From contig CAZHZL010000122.1 of assembly GCA_964537245.1 (NCBI GenBank), forward strand, positions 1 through 5,355: 5,355 nucleotides of DNA. Reading direction: 5' to 3'. This document shows positions 5,010-5,355 of this stretch, piece by piece. The stretch is from UMGS1840 sp964537245. GTDB lineage: Bacteria > Bacillota > Clostridia > UMGS1840. Position 1 is the stretch's first letter, and every line of letters begins with the position of its first letter. Both the position numbers and the translations under genes were made by a program. The notes under the pieces are model-generated. The model did not search any database, had not been told where the DNA came from, and saw nothing but the letters and a program-made list of their open reading frames with translations.

Positions 5010-5355
5010 TGAACTATATTACCAAAGAAAATCTCGATATGTATTTAAAGGAACTCACAAAGGAACACAAAAAGAGAAACAAAAATGTTCCGGCGGAACT
5101 TATATTAGTAGGTGGGGCATCTGTCCTCATTAACTATGGTTTTCGTGAAATGACAACAGATATTGATGTGATTATTATGGCAGAACGAGCAATCAAAGAA
5201 ACAATCAATGCAGTTGGTGATAAGTTTGATTTGCTGAATGGTTGGATTAATACGGATTTTACCAAAACAAATTCATATTCCAAAAAATTGATTGAACATT
5301 CAGAGCATTACAGGACATATTCAAATATTGTGGATATTCGTACGATAAAAGCGGA
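5009..5355 (+). CDS. Nucleotidyltransferase-fold protein (3' end outside window)
   Basis: The open frame from GTG 5009 runs to the window edge (115 codons). NYITKENLDMYLKEL opens the protein. The nucleotidyltransferase signature follows: VGGASVLINYGF (34-45), with the GGAS turn, then TTDIDVI (49-55), with the paired acids Asp51 and Asp53 that bind metal in this fold. GDKFDLLNGWINTDF comes next. I recognise this pattern from a Bacillota family annotated as nucleotidyltransferase, related to AbiEii/MNT-like proteins that often act as toxin-like enzymes modifying RNA or proteins. Neither substrate nor partner is visible. In-frame TAA at 5003-5005 prevents an earlier start. The next in-frame ATG (5039) would remove ten residues I consider part of the family's N-terminus and has no ribosome binding site. 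The gene may be coupled to the mini-ORF or frameshifted at its very start. Catalytic residues in view are intact. Confidence 0.82.
   Translation, partial: MNYITKENLDMYLKELTKEHKKRNKNVPAELILVGGASVLINYGFREMTTDIDVIIMAERAIKETINAVGDKFDLLNGWINTDFTKTNSYSKKLIEHSEHYRTYSNIVDIRTIKA

Overview
The window is AT-rich chromosomal sequence from a Gram-positive, low-GC Bacillota organism, most likely an anaerobic gut-type member of the class Clostridia. The evidence is strong GGAGG-type ribosome binding sites, sigma-A-type promoter boxes, short overlaps between genes, and protein families that as I recall them are typical of that class. I cannot place it to genus.

Layout. Positions 1-512 (minus) hold the N-terminal 170 residues of a glycoside hydrolase family 3 beta-N-acetylhexosaminidase-like protein; its 3' part lies beyond the left edge. 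A compact intergenic region (513-665) separates it from a divergent AraC-family regulator (666-1535, plus). The two genes appear to share a back-to-back promoter whose -10 boxes overlap in one palindrome (TATAATTATA, 584-593), with two inverted repeats around it. The regulator is followed after 50 nt by nagB (1586-2350) and nagA (2347-3498), which overlap by 4 nt. After 31 nt come a 135-residue protein of unknown function (3530-3937) and, again overlapping by 4 nt, a membrane-anchored DNA/RNA non-specific endonuclease with a C-terminal Cys-rich zinc-site-like tail (3934-4959). The window ends inside a nucleotidyltransferase-fold gene (5009-5355+). Its apparent start is a GTG overlapping the stop codon of a four-codon mini-ORF that owns the only good ribosome binding site.

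How the genes work together. The left half reads as an amino-sugar salvage unit. The GH3 enzyme would release GlcNAc from peptidoglycan fragments, chitin-like or host glycans. After phosphorylation, NagA deacetylates GlcNAc-6-P and NagB converts GlcN-6-P to fructose-6-P and ammonia. The AraC protein is the obvious local regulator, and the shared promoter region is where it could control both directions (inference). The nuclease and the small protein before it form a second, translationally coupled pair. It could be scavenging or DNA uptake plus an accessory or protective protein, but the small protein's role is unknown. No RNA genes, CRISPR, insertion sequences or convincing terminators are visible, and no stretch over 300 bases lacks a gene.
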